Assembly: GCA_021200895.1 (NCBI GenBank)
Contig: JAJQFX010000138.1
Location: forward strand, 1-17,951
Reading direction: 5' to 3'
Origin: Clostridiales bacterium
Lineage (GTDB): Bacteria; Bacillota; Clostridia; Oscillospirales; Oscillospiraceae
DNA length: 17,951 bases
Positions 1-7,617 of this stretch are shown piece by piece (the stretch's first letter is position 1; each line of letters begins with the position of its first letter). The position numbers were made by a program, and so were the translations under genes. The notes beneath the pieces were generated by a model, which ran no database searches, was not told the DNA's origin, and saw only the letters and a list, made by a program, of their open reading frames with translations.

Positions 1-727
1 TGAGGTGTTCTTCCAAGAGATAAAGTGTTGCACTTGATTGACAATCCGCCGTGCTCAATATCAAGGCGGATTATACGGACGCGCTGCAGAAGCACAAGGA
101 GAAGAAAAACGGCACCATCACAATAGGCACGGTACACGCCATGCCCCAGTATGGCATCAGCCGCATCATTGGGGCCTGGAGTGCGGAGAATCCGCAATTC
201 AAACTCAAATTTTAGAAAACGACTCCCGTGAGTTGTTTACCATGCTGCGGCAGGGAGCCATCAGCTGCGCCTTTGCGCGGGAGGACTACTCTGACATCAA
301 TGGCGATTTTGAGCGCATCAAAATCACCTCTGACCGGCTGGTTTGCCTGGTGCCGGAAGGCCACCCCAGGGCGAAGGACAAGACGATTTCCATCCGGGAG
401 CTGAAGGGCGAAAAAATCCTCTATTATGAGCAAAGCACCATGATGCGCAGCCTGTTCCTCGGCGCAGGGTTCACCATTCCGGACGCCTCCATCGGGGCGA
501 AGGGCCGCAACGCCCTCCTGCTGGTGAAGCAGGGGCTGGGCATTATGCTGGAGTTCCGGAAGCCCATCGACGATTCCGAGCTGGGCGGCTTTTCTATTTT
601 GGACATTGAGCCGGAGGTGCGCAGCGACATCAACTTTGTCTACCTTCCCCATGCGCTGTCGGATACCGGTCGGCGCTTTGTCAGCTTCATTAAGCGCTAT
701 GCACGGACAAATCCGCCGCAGGCATAA
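1..727 (+). pseudogene. LysR-type transcriptional regulator, frameshifted and truncated by window edge
   Basis: This is the C-terminal three quarters of a LysR-type regulator, broken in at least three places. Frame 2 starts with EVFFQ, the end of the HTH/linker. Around 15-16 the family-like reading moves to frame 1 (RDKVLHLIDN), around 48 to frame 3 (AVLNIKADYTDALQKH up to NPQFKLK) and around 207-210 back to frame 2 (ILENDSRELFTML to the stop at 725-727). Each shift is explained by loss of one base, the last in an A run. The three losses sum to one codon, but frame 2 hits a TGA at 35-37 and frame 3 a TAG at 213-215, so no intact protein is made. The effector-binding domain after 212 is well preserved, so the decay looks recent. 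Sequencing error near a contig end is an alternative. Confidence 0.72.
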
Positions 728-766
728 CAACTTGAACTGGATACCCTTTCATTTTCTCCCCTCCTG

Positions 767-775
767 TGCTATGAT
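767..775 (+). promoter_or_regulatory. Candidate extended -10 promoter for the WYL regulator gene
   Basis: TGC followed by TATGAT (770-775) forms an extended -10 element. Only a poor -35 (TTTCAT, 747-752) lies 17 bases upstream, as is common with extended -10 promoters. Transcription would start near 782, about 27 bases before the ATG at 809. Confidence 0.5.
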
Positions 776-808
776 AAGGAAAACGCGGGAGGGGAGTGTG
801 CGTTTCCT

Positions 809-1798
809 ATGGCAAGGGGACAGAACCAAAAGCAGAAGCCTTTATATTTGGCAAAAATTTTCCTGGAGGAGACGGACGAGGGCCACGGCCTGACCGCAGG
901 CGAACTGATTGACAGGCTGCAACAGTATGGCGTAGCGGTGGAGCGGAAAACCCTGTACCAGGACATTGAAGATTTGCGGCAGTTCGGCATGGACATCGTC
1001 GCCATGCAGCGGGGGCGGACGCACACCTACCACCTGGTTTCCAGGACGTTTGAATTGCCGGAGCTGAAGCTACTGGTGGACTCTGTCCAATCCTCCAAGT
1101 TTATCACGGAGCGGAAATCCCGGGAGTTGATTCGGAAGCTGGAAACGCTGTGCAGCGTCCACGACGGCAAGCAGCTCCAGCGCCAGGTGCTGATTGCAGG
1201 CCGGGTCAAGACCATGAACGAGAGCATTTACTATAACGTGGACGACATTCACACGGCCATCAGCCGGAACTGCCAAATCAGGTTCCATTACTTCCAGTGG
1301 AACCTCCAAAAGGAGGAGGAGCTGCGCCGGGGCGGGGCCTGGTACTGCGTCAGCCCGTGGCACCTGCGGTGGGACGATGAGAATTACTATATGATAGCCT
1401 ACGAATCCTCCTCCGACACCATCAAACACTACCGGGTGGACAAGATGCGAAATATCACCGTAACGGATACCCCCAGGGAAGGGCAGGAAAAGCTGGCGGC
1501 CTTTGACCCGGCGGCCTATACAAAGCGGCTGTTCGGTATGTACGCAGGGGAGGAGACCCGCGTAACCCTGGAGTGCGAAAACCGGATGATCGGCGTCCTG
1601 ATTGACCGGTTCGGGAAGGATTTCCCGGTGATTCGGAAGGACGAGGGCCATTTTACCGCCTATGTGGATGCGGCGGTCAGCGAGCAGTTCCTGGGCTGGG
1701 TCATCAGCCTGGGCAGCGGAGTGAAGCTCACTGCGCCGGAGGACGTGGTGGAGCGGATGCGGGGGGAGGTTCGGCGGCTGAACGCGCAGTATTTATGA
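809..1798 (+). CDS. WYL-domain transcriptional regulator with N-terminal winged helix
   Basis: A 329-residue predicted cytoplasmic DNA-binding regulator. Residues about 10-65 form a DeoR-like winged helix-turn-helix, with recognition-helix text KTLYQDIEDLRQFG. A linker with SRELIRKLETLC follows. Residues about 160-220 form the WYL domain (WYCVSPWHLRWDDENYYMIAY, then IKHYRVDKM), and residues about 240-329 fit the WCX extension. The length and order are typical of the YafY/PafC-type family, whose WYL domains bind nucleotide or nucleic acid ligands; the ligand here cannot be told. The ATG at 809 follows a purine-rich GGGAGGGGAG (787-796) at a rather long 12-base spacing. The gene stands alone between the broken LysR gene and a convergent intact LysR gene, so its target is unknown. 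Confidence 0.93.
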   Translation: MARGQNQKQKPLYLAKIFLEETDEGHGLTAGELIDRLQQYGVAVERKTLYQDIEDLRQFGMDIVAMQRGRTHTYHLVSRTFELPELKLLVDSVQSSKFITERKSRELIRKLETLCSVHDGKQLQRQVLIAGRVKTMNESIYYNVDDIHTAISRNCQIRFHYFQWNLQKEEELRRGGAWYCVSPWHLRWDDENYYMIAYESSSDTIKHYRVDKMRNITVTDTPREGQEKLAAFDPAAYTKRLFGMYAGEETRVTLECENRMIGVLIDRFGKDFPVIRKDEGHFTAYVDAAVSEQFLGWVISLGSGVKLTAPEDVVERMRGEVRRLNAQYL

Positions 1799-1836
1799 CA
1801 GGGCAGCCGAAGGCTGTTGCCCCAAATGTGCAAAAA

Positions 1837-1876
1837 AATCAGGTGGATTGCCGTGGGATTGGCAATCCACCTGATT
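1837..1876 (-). terminator. Rho-independent terminator between convergent regulators
   Basis: A perfect 16-bp stem (1837-1852 with 1861-1876) and 8-base loop. On the minus strand it ends in a run of at least seven T (A run 1832-1838), so it is a strong terminator for the LysR gene ending at 1894. On the plus strand it is followed only by CATTTTCC, giving weaker stopping of the WYL gene transcript. Confidence 0.9.
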
Positions 1877-1893
1877 CATTTTCCGAAGCTGCG

Positions 1894-2757
1894 TCAGGCC
1901 ATCTCCCGCAGCTTCTCCAGAAACTTCTGCCCGGCCTTTGTGAAGAGCTGGTACTTCTTCCAGACAACGTGCATTTCAATGTCCGGCTGCCCTTCCAGCG
2001 GGCGGAAACAGAGGGGGCTGTCGCCGGAGATGTTGATGATATGGTCAAAGCAGATGGCGTAGCCCATCCCTTCCTCCACCATGATGGAGCCGTTGAACAG
2101 CAGGTTATAGGTGGCGGCGACCTGTTGCTCCTCCAAAGGGTGGGGCAGGAAGCCGTCTCCCAGAGGCTGACGGGACACAATGAGAGGCTTATCCGCCAAA
2201 TCCTCTGGAGTGATGGTCTCCTTCTGAGCCAGGGGGTCGTCCCGGCGCATGAGAACGCCGAAGCGCTCCGTATATGGTACCCTCAGACATTCGTATTTGG
2301 AGGTGTCAATTTCCCCGAACAGGATGCCGAAGTCCAGCAGCCCTTTATCCAGGTCCTCCAGTACCGTCACACGGTCACTGCTGACGTTGTGAAAACGCAC
2401 CTGGGGATACTCCTCCTGCAACGCCTTCGCCGCCTTTACGAGAAATCGGATACCCTCGGACTCTCCGGCCCCGATGTGGATGTCCCCGTCCACCACCTCG
2501 TCGGAGAGGGAAATTTCGTCCTTCGTCCGGCTCACCAGGTCGAGAATTTCCTCCGCCCGTTTCCGCAGCAGCATACCCTCCTCGGTCAGGGTGATTTTCC
2601 GGTTGCTGCGGACGAAGAGCTGCTTCCCCAGTTCCTCCTCCATATCCCGCAGCTGCCGGGACAGGGTGGGCTGCGACAGATGCAGCGCCTCCGCCGCGCC
2701 GGAGATGCTCTGCTCCCGTGTCACCGCCAAAAAATAGTGCAAAACGCGAAGCTCCAT
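1894..2757 (-). CDS. LysR-type transcriptional regulator, likely controller of the adjacent GH3 gene
   Basis: A 287-residue LysR-family regulator of normal length. Residues 1-60 are the winged HTH (MELRVLHYFLAVTREQSISGAAEALHLSQ starts the protein in two adjoining helices, then PTLSRQLRDMEEELG). A linker helix follows, and about 90-287 is the periplasmic-binding-protein-like effector domain, including DIHIGAGES and LLDFGILFGE. The ATG at 2757 is preceded on the minus strand by GGAAGGGAG at a workable distance and by a near-consensus promoter. The gene is divergent from the GH3 gene at 2933, and dyads in the 175-bp gap sit at the positions LysR proteins use to repress themselves and activate the divergent target. 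That regulatory link is inferred. The effector is unknown; a glucoside or its breakdown product would be reasonable. Confidence 0.95.
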   Translation of the reverse strand: MELRVLHYFLAVTREQSISGAAEALHLSQPTLSRQLRDMEEELGKQLFVRSNRKITLTEEGMLLRKRAEEILDLVSRTKDEISLSDEVVDGDIHIGAGESEGIRFLVKAAKALQEEYPQVRFHNVSSDRVTVLEDLDKGLLDFGILFGEIDTSKYECLRVPYTERFGVLMRRDDPLAQKETITPEDLADKPLIVSRQPLGDGFLPHPLEEQQVAATYNLLFNGSIMVEEGMGYAICFDHIINISGDSPLCFRPLEGQPDIEMHVVWKKYQLFTKAGQKFLEKLREMA

Positions 2758-2786
2758 GTGAATGTCTCCCTTCCAGTTATGCTCCT

Positions 2787-2815
2787 ATTATAGCATTTTC
2801 TTCCATGCCTGTAAA
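2787..2815 (-). promoter_or_regulatory. SigmaA-type promoter of the LysR gene
   Basis: On the minus strand the -35 is TTTACA (complement of 2810-2815) and the -10 is TATAAT (complement of 2787-2792), separated by exactly 17 bases, with TGC directly before the -10. The -35 lies inside the spacer of the inverted repeat at 2800-2824, so a protein bound there would block this promoter. Confidence 0.8.
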
Positions 2816-2824
2816 GCATGGAAG
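2800..2824. promoter_or_regulatory. Candidate LysR operator (recognition site)
   Basis: Perfect 9-bp inverted repeat CTTCCATGC (2800-2808) and GCATGGAAG (2816-2824) with a 7-bp spacer. It contains the T-N11-A pattern (T2806, A2818). Its centre, 2812, lies near -66 of the predicted GH3 start and over the -35 of the LysR gene, the usual place for a LysR recognition site. Confidence 0.65.
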
Positions 2825-2832
2825 TGTATTCA

Positions 2833-2847
2833 ATCAAAGTATTTGAT
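2833..2847. promoter_or_regulatory. Second dyad overlapping the GH3 -35 (candidate activation site)
   Basis: ATCAAA (2833-2838) and TTTGAT (2842-2847) are a perfect 6-bp inverted repeat with a 3-bp spacer. It overlaps the -35 box of the GH3 promoter, where LysR proteins have their activation-binding site. Its sequence differs from the upstream dyad, so it could instead bind another protein. Confidence 0.4.
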
Positions 2848-2871
2848 ATTTAACCTTGGATGGGATACAAT
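2843..2871 (+). promoter_or_regulatory. SigmaA-type promoter of the GH3 gene
   Basis: TTGATA (2843-2848), 17-base spacer, TACAAT (2866-2871). Predicted start near 2878 gives a leader of about 55 bases to the ATG at 2933, preceded by GGGAGG at 2917-2922. Confidence 0.75.
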
Positions 2872-2932
2872 CATCTCAGTTGAATTGATGCGCATGATTC
2901 ACGAAAAAATAAAACTGGGAGGCATTTAAACT

Positions 2933-5900
2933 ATGATACAACTGCTCGTCAACCTGTTGACCCCCGTCTTTACCAGTATGGGCGTCAGCGAAAGCGACGT
3001 AGAGTACTACGCAAATTCCCCGAGTGGCTACGTCTATGCAATCGTAATCTCGTTGGTAGTGGCTATCGCGGTGATGGTGGCGGCCCACTGGCTGGTCAAA
3101 AAGGGGACCCGCCATGTGGTGCGCTGGTCTGCTGGCGTGGCCTGGGTCCTCTGCGTGACCATCATCGCAAACGTGATTTGCTTCGGCCCCATGTACAACA
3201 ACATCTCCCTACTCCTGAACAGTTCGGCGGCCGTGTCCGAGGAATCGGTTGCCGCCTCCAAGGAGATCATCCAGGAGACCAGCGAGGAGGGTATGGTGCT
3301 GGTCAAGAATAACGGCGTCCTGCCCCTGACTGACACCACCAACCTGAACGTGTTCGGCTGGGCCTCCACCAACCCCATCTACGGCGGCACCGGCTCCGGC
3401 TCCTCCGACAGCTCTGACGCCATCGACATCCTGACCTCTCTGGCAGACGCCGGGTTTACGGTGAACCAGAGCCTGGTGGATATGTACACCGAATACAGCC
3501 CTACCCGGAACCTGGGCGGCAACGTGGTCAGCGTGACCTACACCGACTGGTCTCTGCCGGAACCCACCATCGACTATTACACCGACGAGCTGATGGACGA
3601 GGCCAAGGAGTTCTCTGACACCGCTTTGATCGTCATCTCTCGCTCCGGCGGCGAGGGTCAGGACGTGCCCCGCGACATGAACGCCGTCATCAACGGCACC
3701 TATAACATCGCTGACACAGTGGCCAACGGCAACAGCAATTACGCCTATTTTGCCTGCAATTACACCAACAACGGCGACTATGACGACTTTGACGAGGGTG
3801 AACATTACCTCCAGCTGTCCAACACCGAGGAGGCCATGATCGACCTGGTCTGCTCTGAGTTTGACAACGTGGTGGTCATCAACGCCAACAACACCATGGA
3901 GTTGGGCTGGGTGGACGAATACGATTCCATCGGCGCGGTCATCCTGGCCCCCGGCACCGGCGCCACCGGCATGGAGGCCCTGGGCGAGATCCTCAGCGGC
4001 GCCGTGAACCCCTCCGGTAAGACCGCTGATACCTACGTCTATGACCTGACCGATACCCCCACCTACAACAACTCCGGCAGCTTCGCCTATTCCAACGTGG
4101 AGGACCTCCAGGCGGCCTTCACCGAGGCGGACTCGGCCTATCAGGGTGTCATCGCCTTCGTGGACTATGTGGAGAGCATCTATGTGGGCTACAAGTTCTA
4201 TGAGACCGCCGCCGAGGAGGGCCTCATCGACTATGACGAGAAGGTGCAGTACTCCTTCGGCTACGGTCTGAGCTACACTACCTTTGAGCAGACCATGGAG
4301 AACTTCACCGACAACGGCGACACGATTTCCTTCGACGTGACCGTCACCAACACCGGTACCGTGGCCGGCAAGGACGTGGTAGAGGTCTACTACACCCCGC
4401 CCTACACCAACGGCGGCATTGAGAAGGCATCCGTCAACCTCATCGACTTTGAAAAGACGGAGACCCTGGAGCCGGGCACTTCCCAGACCATCTCCTTTGA
4501 AATCGCCAAGGAGGACATGGCTTCCTACGATTCCGGCTGCCTGAAGACCGAGAACGGCGGCTATGTGCTGGAGGCCGGGGACTATACCGTCTCCATTCGC
4601 TCCGACTCCCACACCGTTCTGGACGAGGAGACCTTCAACGTGGCCTCCGACATCGACTACAGCGTCACCGGCCGCTCCTCTGACGACACCGCCGCCACCA
4701 ACCAGTTCCAGGATTACTCCACCGGCAGCGTGACCTACCTCTCCCGTGAAAACGGCTTTGCCAACTATGACGAGGCCACCGCAGCCCCCGACGAGTCCGA
4801 GTACCTGATGGATGACGAGACCCGCGAGGAAGTCACCGCTCACTCCGTGGCCTACTACGACTCCACCCTGTACGACGACGACAGCGACGAAATGCCCACC
4901 ACCGGGGCGGACAACGGCCTGACCCTGGCGGATATGATGGGGCTGGACTATGACGACCCCCAGTGGGACGACCTGCTGGATCAGCTCACCGTGGACGACA
5001 TGATCAACATGGTGAACCTGGGCGGCTTCCAGACCGTGGCGGCGGACTCCATCGGCAAGGTGGGCACCCTGGACTCTGACGGCACCTCCGGCCTGAACGA
5101 CTGGTACATCGGCGTGTACGGCACTGCTTACTCCACCGAGCTGCTCATCGCCCAGACCTGGAACAAGGATCTGGCCTATCGCATCGGCGTGGCCGAGGGC
5201 GCAGAGTATGCCGACTGCGGCATCTACGGTACCTATTCCCCCGCCATGAACACCCACCGCTCCGCCTTCTGCGGCCGGAACTTCGAGTACTACTCCGAGG
5301 ACGGCACCCTGGCCGGTTACATGGCCGCCAACACGGTCAACGGCCTGGCCTCTCAGGGGGTGTACGCCTACATCAAGCATTTCGTCATGAACGACCAGGA
5401 GACCAACCGCTGCTCCCTGCTGCTGACCTACTCCGACGAGCAGGCCATCCGGGAAATCTACCTGAAGCCCTTTGAGATTTGCGTGAAGAACTGCGAGACA
5501 GGCACCTACGCCGTCATGTCCTCCTTCAACTTCATCGGCTACAAGTGGTGCGGCGCCAACAGCAACCTGCTGAACAACGTCCTCCGGGACGAGTGGGGCT
5601 TCCGCGGTATGGTGCTGACTGACTGGAACGGCTCCTATGGCTATCAGAACACCGACGACGCCGTCCGCAACGGCAACGACGCCATGCTGGGCTTCTTCTC
5701 CTATGAGTCCAACCAAATCACCAACACCTCCGCTTCTCTCGTCAAGGCCATGCGGCAGGCGTGTAAGAACATTTGCTACACCGTGGTGAACAGCGGTAAC
5801 TACACCCTGGCGGAGGAAACCTCCGGCCTGGACAACATGACCACTATGTTCCTCGGCATCGACATCGGGATCGCAGTGGTGCTGCTGGCCGTGGAAGGCA

Positions 5901-5944
5901 TCGTCCTGATTCGGTACTTCAAGAAGCGCAAGGTTGCCAAGTAA
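2933..5944 (+). CDS. Membrane-anchored, circularly permuted GH3 family glycoside hydrolase (beta-glucosidase-like)
   Basis: A 1003-residue enzyme expected to release terminal beta-linked sugars at the cell surface. Two membrane helices lie at about 33-54 and 66-87, joined by a basic loop. The domain normally C-terminal in GH3 comes first: EEGMVLVKNNGVLPL near 118-132, YGGTGSGSS near 150, RSGGEGQD with E241, NPSGKTADT and FGYGLSYTTFE. A fibronectin III-like domain follows (VVEVYYTPPYTNGG to TISFEI). The TIM-barrel domain comes last: CGRNFEYYSED, K815-H816 in KHFVMNDQETNR, and LTDW with predicted nucleophile D897. A third helix (about 971-994) ends in the basic tail KKRKVAK. The basic segments place both ends' cytoplasmic flanks so that the catalytic part is outside. 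Permuted GH3 enzymes are known from rumen Clostridia; substrate specificity cannot be read here. No transporter gene is next to it. Confidence 0.93.
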   Translation: MIQLLVNLLTPVFTSMGVSESDVEYYANSPSGYVYAIVISLVVAIAVMVAAHWLVKKGTRHVVRWSAGVAWVLCVTIIANVICFGPMYNNISLLLNSSAAVSEESVAASKEIIQETSEEGMVLVKNNGVLPLTDTTNLNVFGWASTNPIYGGTGSGSSDSSDAIDILTSLADAGFTVNQSLVDMYTEYSPTRNLGGNVVSVTYTDWSLPEPTIDYYTDELMDEAKEFSDTALIVISRSGGEGQDVPRDMNAVINGTYNIADTVANGNSNYAYFACNYTNNGDYDDFDEGEHYLQLSNTEEAMIDLVCSEFDNVVVINANNTMELGWVDEYDSIGAVILAPGTGATGMEALGEILSGAVNPSGKTADTYVYDLTDTPTYNNSGSFAYSNVEDLQAAFTEADSAYQGVIAFVDYVESIYVGYKFYETAAEEGLIDYDEKVQYSFGYGLSYTTFEQTMENFTDNGDTISFDVTVTNTGTVAGKDVVEVYYTPPYTNGGIEKASVNLIDFEKTETLEPGTSQTISFEIAKEDMASYDSGCLKTENGGYVLEAGDYTVSIRSDSHTVLDEETFNVASDIDYSVTGRSSDDTAATNQFQDYSTGSVTYLSRENGFANYDEATAAPDESEYLMDDETREEVTAHSVAYYDSTLYDDDSDEMPTTGADNGLTLADMMGLDYDDPQWDDLLDQLTVDDMINMVNLGGFQTVAADSIGKVGTLDSDGTSGLNDWYIGVYGTAYSTELLIAQTWNKDLAYRIGVAEGAEYADCGIYGTYSPAMNTHRSAFCGRNFEYYSEDGTLAGYMAANTVNGLASQGVYAYIKHFVMNDQETNRCSLLLTYSDEQAIREIYLKPFEICVKNCETGTYAVMSSFNFIGYKWCGANSNLLNNVLRDEWGFRGMVLTDWNGSYGYQNTDDAVRNGNDAMLGFFSYESNQITNTSASLVKAMRQACKNICYTVVNSGNYTLAEETSGLDNMTTMFLGIDIGIAVVLLAVEGIVLIRYFKKRKVAK

Positions 5945-5978
5945 TGCGGCACAATCTCTGACTGAGTTTCCCGCCATC

Positions 5979-6060
5979 GGGGCCATGCTTCCCAAGAGGC
6001 CCCACAAACACAACGCACGGTACGCCCCTCCTCCTGCCGCTTCCCAAAGGGGGAGGGCGC
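5979..6060 (+). other. GC-rich tract with imperfect hairpins downstream of the GH3 gene
   Basis: The stretch after the GH3 stop holds a 6-bp stem (GGGGCC 5979-5984 with GGCCCC 5998-6003) and an imperfect one joining CGCCCCTCC near 6023-6031 with GGAGGGCG near 6052-6059. There is no convincing ORF. It resembles short dispersed repeat material found between genes in gut Clostridia, but no second copy is present in this window. Confidence 0.35.
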
Positions 6061-6082
6061 GGCCCAGCGTGTTTCCTCCTGA

Positions 6083-6120
6083 GAGCCTGGAGACGGTGAT
6101 GGCGATTTGTCTCCAGGCTC
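6083..6120. repeat. Perfect 12-bp inverted repeat (hairpin without T-tract)
   Basis: GAGCCTGGAGAC (6083-6094) is exactly complementary to 6109-6120 across a 14-base loop. No T run follows on either strand, so it is not a standard terminator. It may be an RNA-stabilising 3' hairpin for the GH3 transcript or part of a dispersed repeat. Confidence 0.6.
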
Positions 6121-6154
6121 ATACTATATCGGCCTATTCTTCGCTGGGAATGAT

Positions 6155-6192
6155 AAAAAACCGGTTCTGCCCGAAAACAGAACCGGTTTTTT
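6155..6192. terminator. Bidirectional Rho-independent terminator between GH3 and pfp
   Basis: AAAAAACCGGTTCTG (6155-6169) pairs perfectly with 6178-6192 around an 8-base loop. The stem has A on one side and T on the other, so it gives a U-tract in both directions and can stop both converging transcripts. Confidence 0.93.
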
Positions 6193-6218
6193 GATACTGT
6201 GCTGTTATGCCGCTGGCA

Positions 6219-7466
6219 TTACTGCTCGGCAGCGACGACCTTCTTCAGGTGGACGAAGCGGGGGAGGCTGTTCTCCTTCTTCATCTGAATCTCACCCTGA
6301 ATCAGGGGCAGGGCATACTTGATATACTCATCGGTCACATTGTTGCCGCGCTCATTGATCCACTCCACAGGGACCTTCTTCTCATAGTTGGCCACGGAGG
6401 ACAGGTCCAGCAGAACGGGCTCACAGCTATAGCCGTTCTCGTCCCGGGTGCACTGGAAGCCCACCATCTTATCGGTGGTACCGGCAATAGCTTCCTTCAC
6501 AGCGGTCTGACCGGCCATGAAGGACTCATCATTATCGGTCTGGGAGGCGACGTGCTCACCGCAGCGCTGGAGGAGGGACAGCTCGATGGGACGCACCTTG
6601 ACGCCGGGGATCTGCTCCTTCACCACGTTGGCCAGCAGCGCGGCCAGGCCGCCCAGCTGGGCATGGCCGAAGCCGTCGGTGGCAGAGGTCTTGGCCTCGG
6701 AGACGAAGGAACCGTCCGCATAGTGAATGCCCTCGGAGACAGCCACCAGAACGTTCTTATTCTCGTCCCAAATGCGCTTGACATCCTCCAGGAACTCGTC
6801 CATCTTGAAGTCCACTTCGGGCAGATAAATCAGATCGGGGCCATAGCCGGTGATGTTGGCCAGGGAAGCAGCGCCAGCCAGCCAGCCAGCGTGACGGCCC
6901 ATGATCTCCACAATGGTGACCTGGCCCTTGTCATAGACGTGAGCGTCCTGATAGACCTCCACCAGAGAGGTGGCGATATACTTGGCGGCGGAGGCGTAGC
7001 CGGGGCAGTGGTCGGTGCCGAACAGGTCGTTGTCAATGGTTTTGGGGATACCCATGACGCGGCAGTCATAGCCCACCCGCTTCATATACTTGGAGATTTT
7101 ATTGCAGGTGTCCATGGAGTCGTTGCCGCCGTTGTAGAAGAAGTAACGGACGTCGTACTTCTTGAAGATTTCCAGAATCTTCTTGTAATCCGTGTCATCC
7201 ACGTCGGGGTCAGCGATTTTATAGCGGCAGGAGCCCAGGGCGGAAGAGGGGGTATAGCGCATCAGGGCCAACTCCTCCGGGTCTTCCTCATCCATGACAT
7301 ACAGCTTGTCCGTCAGGACACCCACGATGCCGTTGGCTGCGCCGTACACCTTGGTGATGCAGTCACTGTCCAAGCCAGCCTTGATTGCACCATAGCAGGA
7401 TGCGTTGATAACGGAAGATGGGCCGCCGGACTGGCCAACAATCATTGCGCCTTTTAATTCGTTCAT
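6219..7466 (-). CDS. pfp: PPi-type 6-phosphofructokinase
   Basis: A 415-residue cytoplasmic phosphofructokinase making fructose 1,6-bisphosphate from fructose 6-phosphate. The N-terminal GQSGGPSSVIN is the phosphodonor loop. GGNDS at 113-117 carries Asp116 where E. coli PfkA has Gly104. PKTIDND at 141-147 carries Lys142 where E. coli has Gly124, together with the catalytic Asp145. MGRHAGW at 189-195 is the sugar-phosphate site. Asp plus Lys at these positions is the established signature for pyrophosphate rather than ATP as donor, so the donor call is well founded though untested. Asn115 replaces the Asp usual in GGDDS. The ATG at 7466 has AGGAGG eight bases upstream. The gene is divergent from the aldolase that uses its product. 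Confidence 0.92.
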   Translation of the reverse strand: MNELKGAMIVGQSGGPSSVINASCYGAIKAGLDSDCITKVYGAANGIVGVLTDKLYVMDEEDPEELALMRYTPSSALGSCRYKIADPDVDDTDYKKILEIFKKYDVRYFFYNGGNDSMDTCNKISKYMKRVGYDCRVMGIPKTIDNDLFGTDHCPGYASAAKYIATSLVEVYQDAHVYDKGQVTIVEIMGRHAGWLAGAASLANITGYGPDLIYLPEVDFKMDEFLEDVKRIWDENKNVLVAVSEGIHYADGSFVSEAKTSATDGFGHAQLGGLAALLANVVKEQIPGVKVRPIELSLLQRCGEHVASQTDNDESFMAGQTAVKEAIAGTTDKMVGFQCTRDENGYSCEPVLLDLSSVANYEKKVPVEWINERGNNVTDEYIKYALPLIQGEIQMKKENSLPRFVHLKKVVAAEQ

Positions 7467-7582
7467 TGAAAATTCCTCCTAAGTAAATTTGAGTTCCATA
7501 CCGTAGCAACACGGAATTACGCCAGTTTTCATTTATCATAAATGAGTAAACGCGCAGCACACGGTATCTCCCCCGAATTTTC
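7467..7582 (-). promoter_or_regulatory. Structured 5' leader of the pfp transcript
   Basis: The predicted leader is about 115 bases. TCATTTA (7529-7535) and TAAATGA (7539-7545) form a 7-bp hairpin with a 3-base loop. ATACCGT (7498-7504) can pair with ACGGTAT (7561-7567), closing around that hairpin. CCGT (7501-7504) can pair instead with the nearby ACGG (7511-7514), so the two folds exclude each other. No known riboswitch class is recognised. Confidence 0.4.
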
Positions 7583-7588
7583 AAGTAA

Positions 7589-7617
7589 ATCATAGCACAA
7601 CCCCTTGCATTTTTCAA
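7589..7617 (-). promoter_or_regulatory. SigmaA-type promoter of pfp
   Basis: On the minus strand, TTGAAA (complement of 7612-7617), a 17-base spacer ending in TGC, and TATGAT (complement of 7589-7594). Transcription would start near 7582. Confidence 0.8.

Noticed and set aside
1795..2793. A 332-codon plus-strand frame opposite the LysR gene
   Set aside because: The minus strand has a complete LysR protein with promoter and terminator; the plus product shows no family features.
3209..6013. A 934-codon open frame on the minus strand opposite the GH3 gene
   Set aside because: Its product is a Gly/Val/His-rich sequence without domain features, and the GH3 frame has full family motifs. It arises from strong GC-ending codon bias.
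6207..7457. A 416-codon plus-strand frame opposite pfp, and a 359-codon minus-strand frame opposite fba (7529-8608)
   Set aside because: Both mirror highly biased genes and lack recognisable motifs or ribosome sites.
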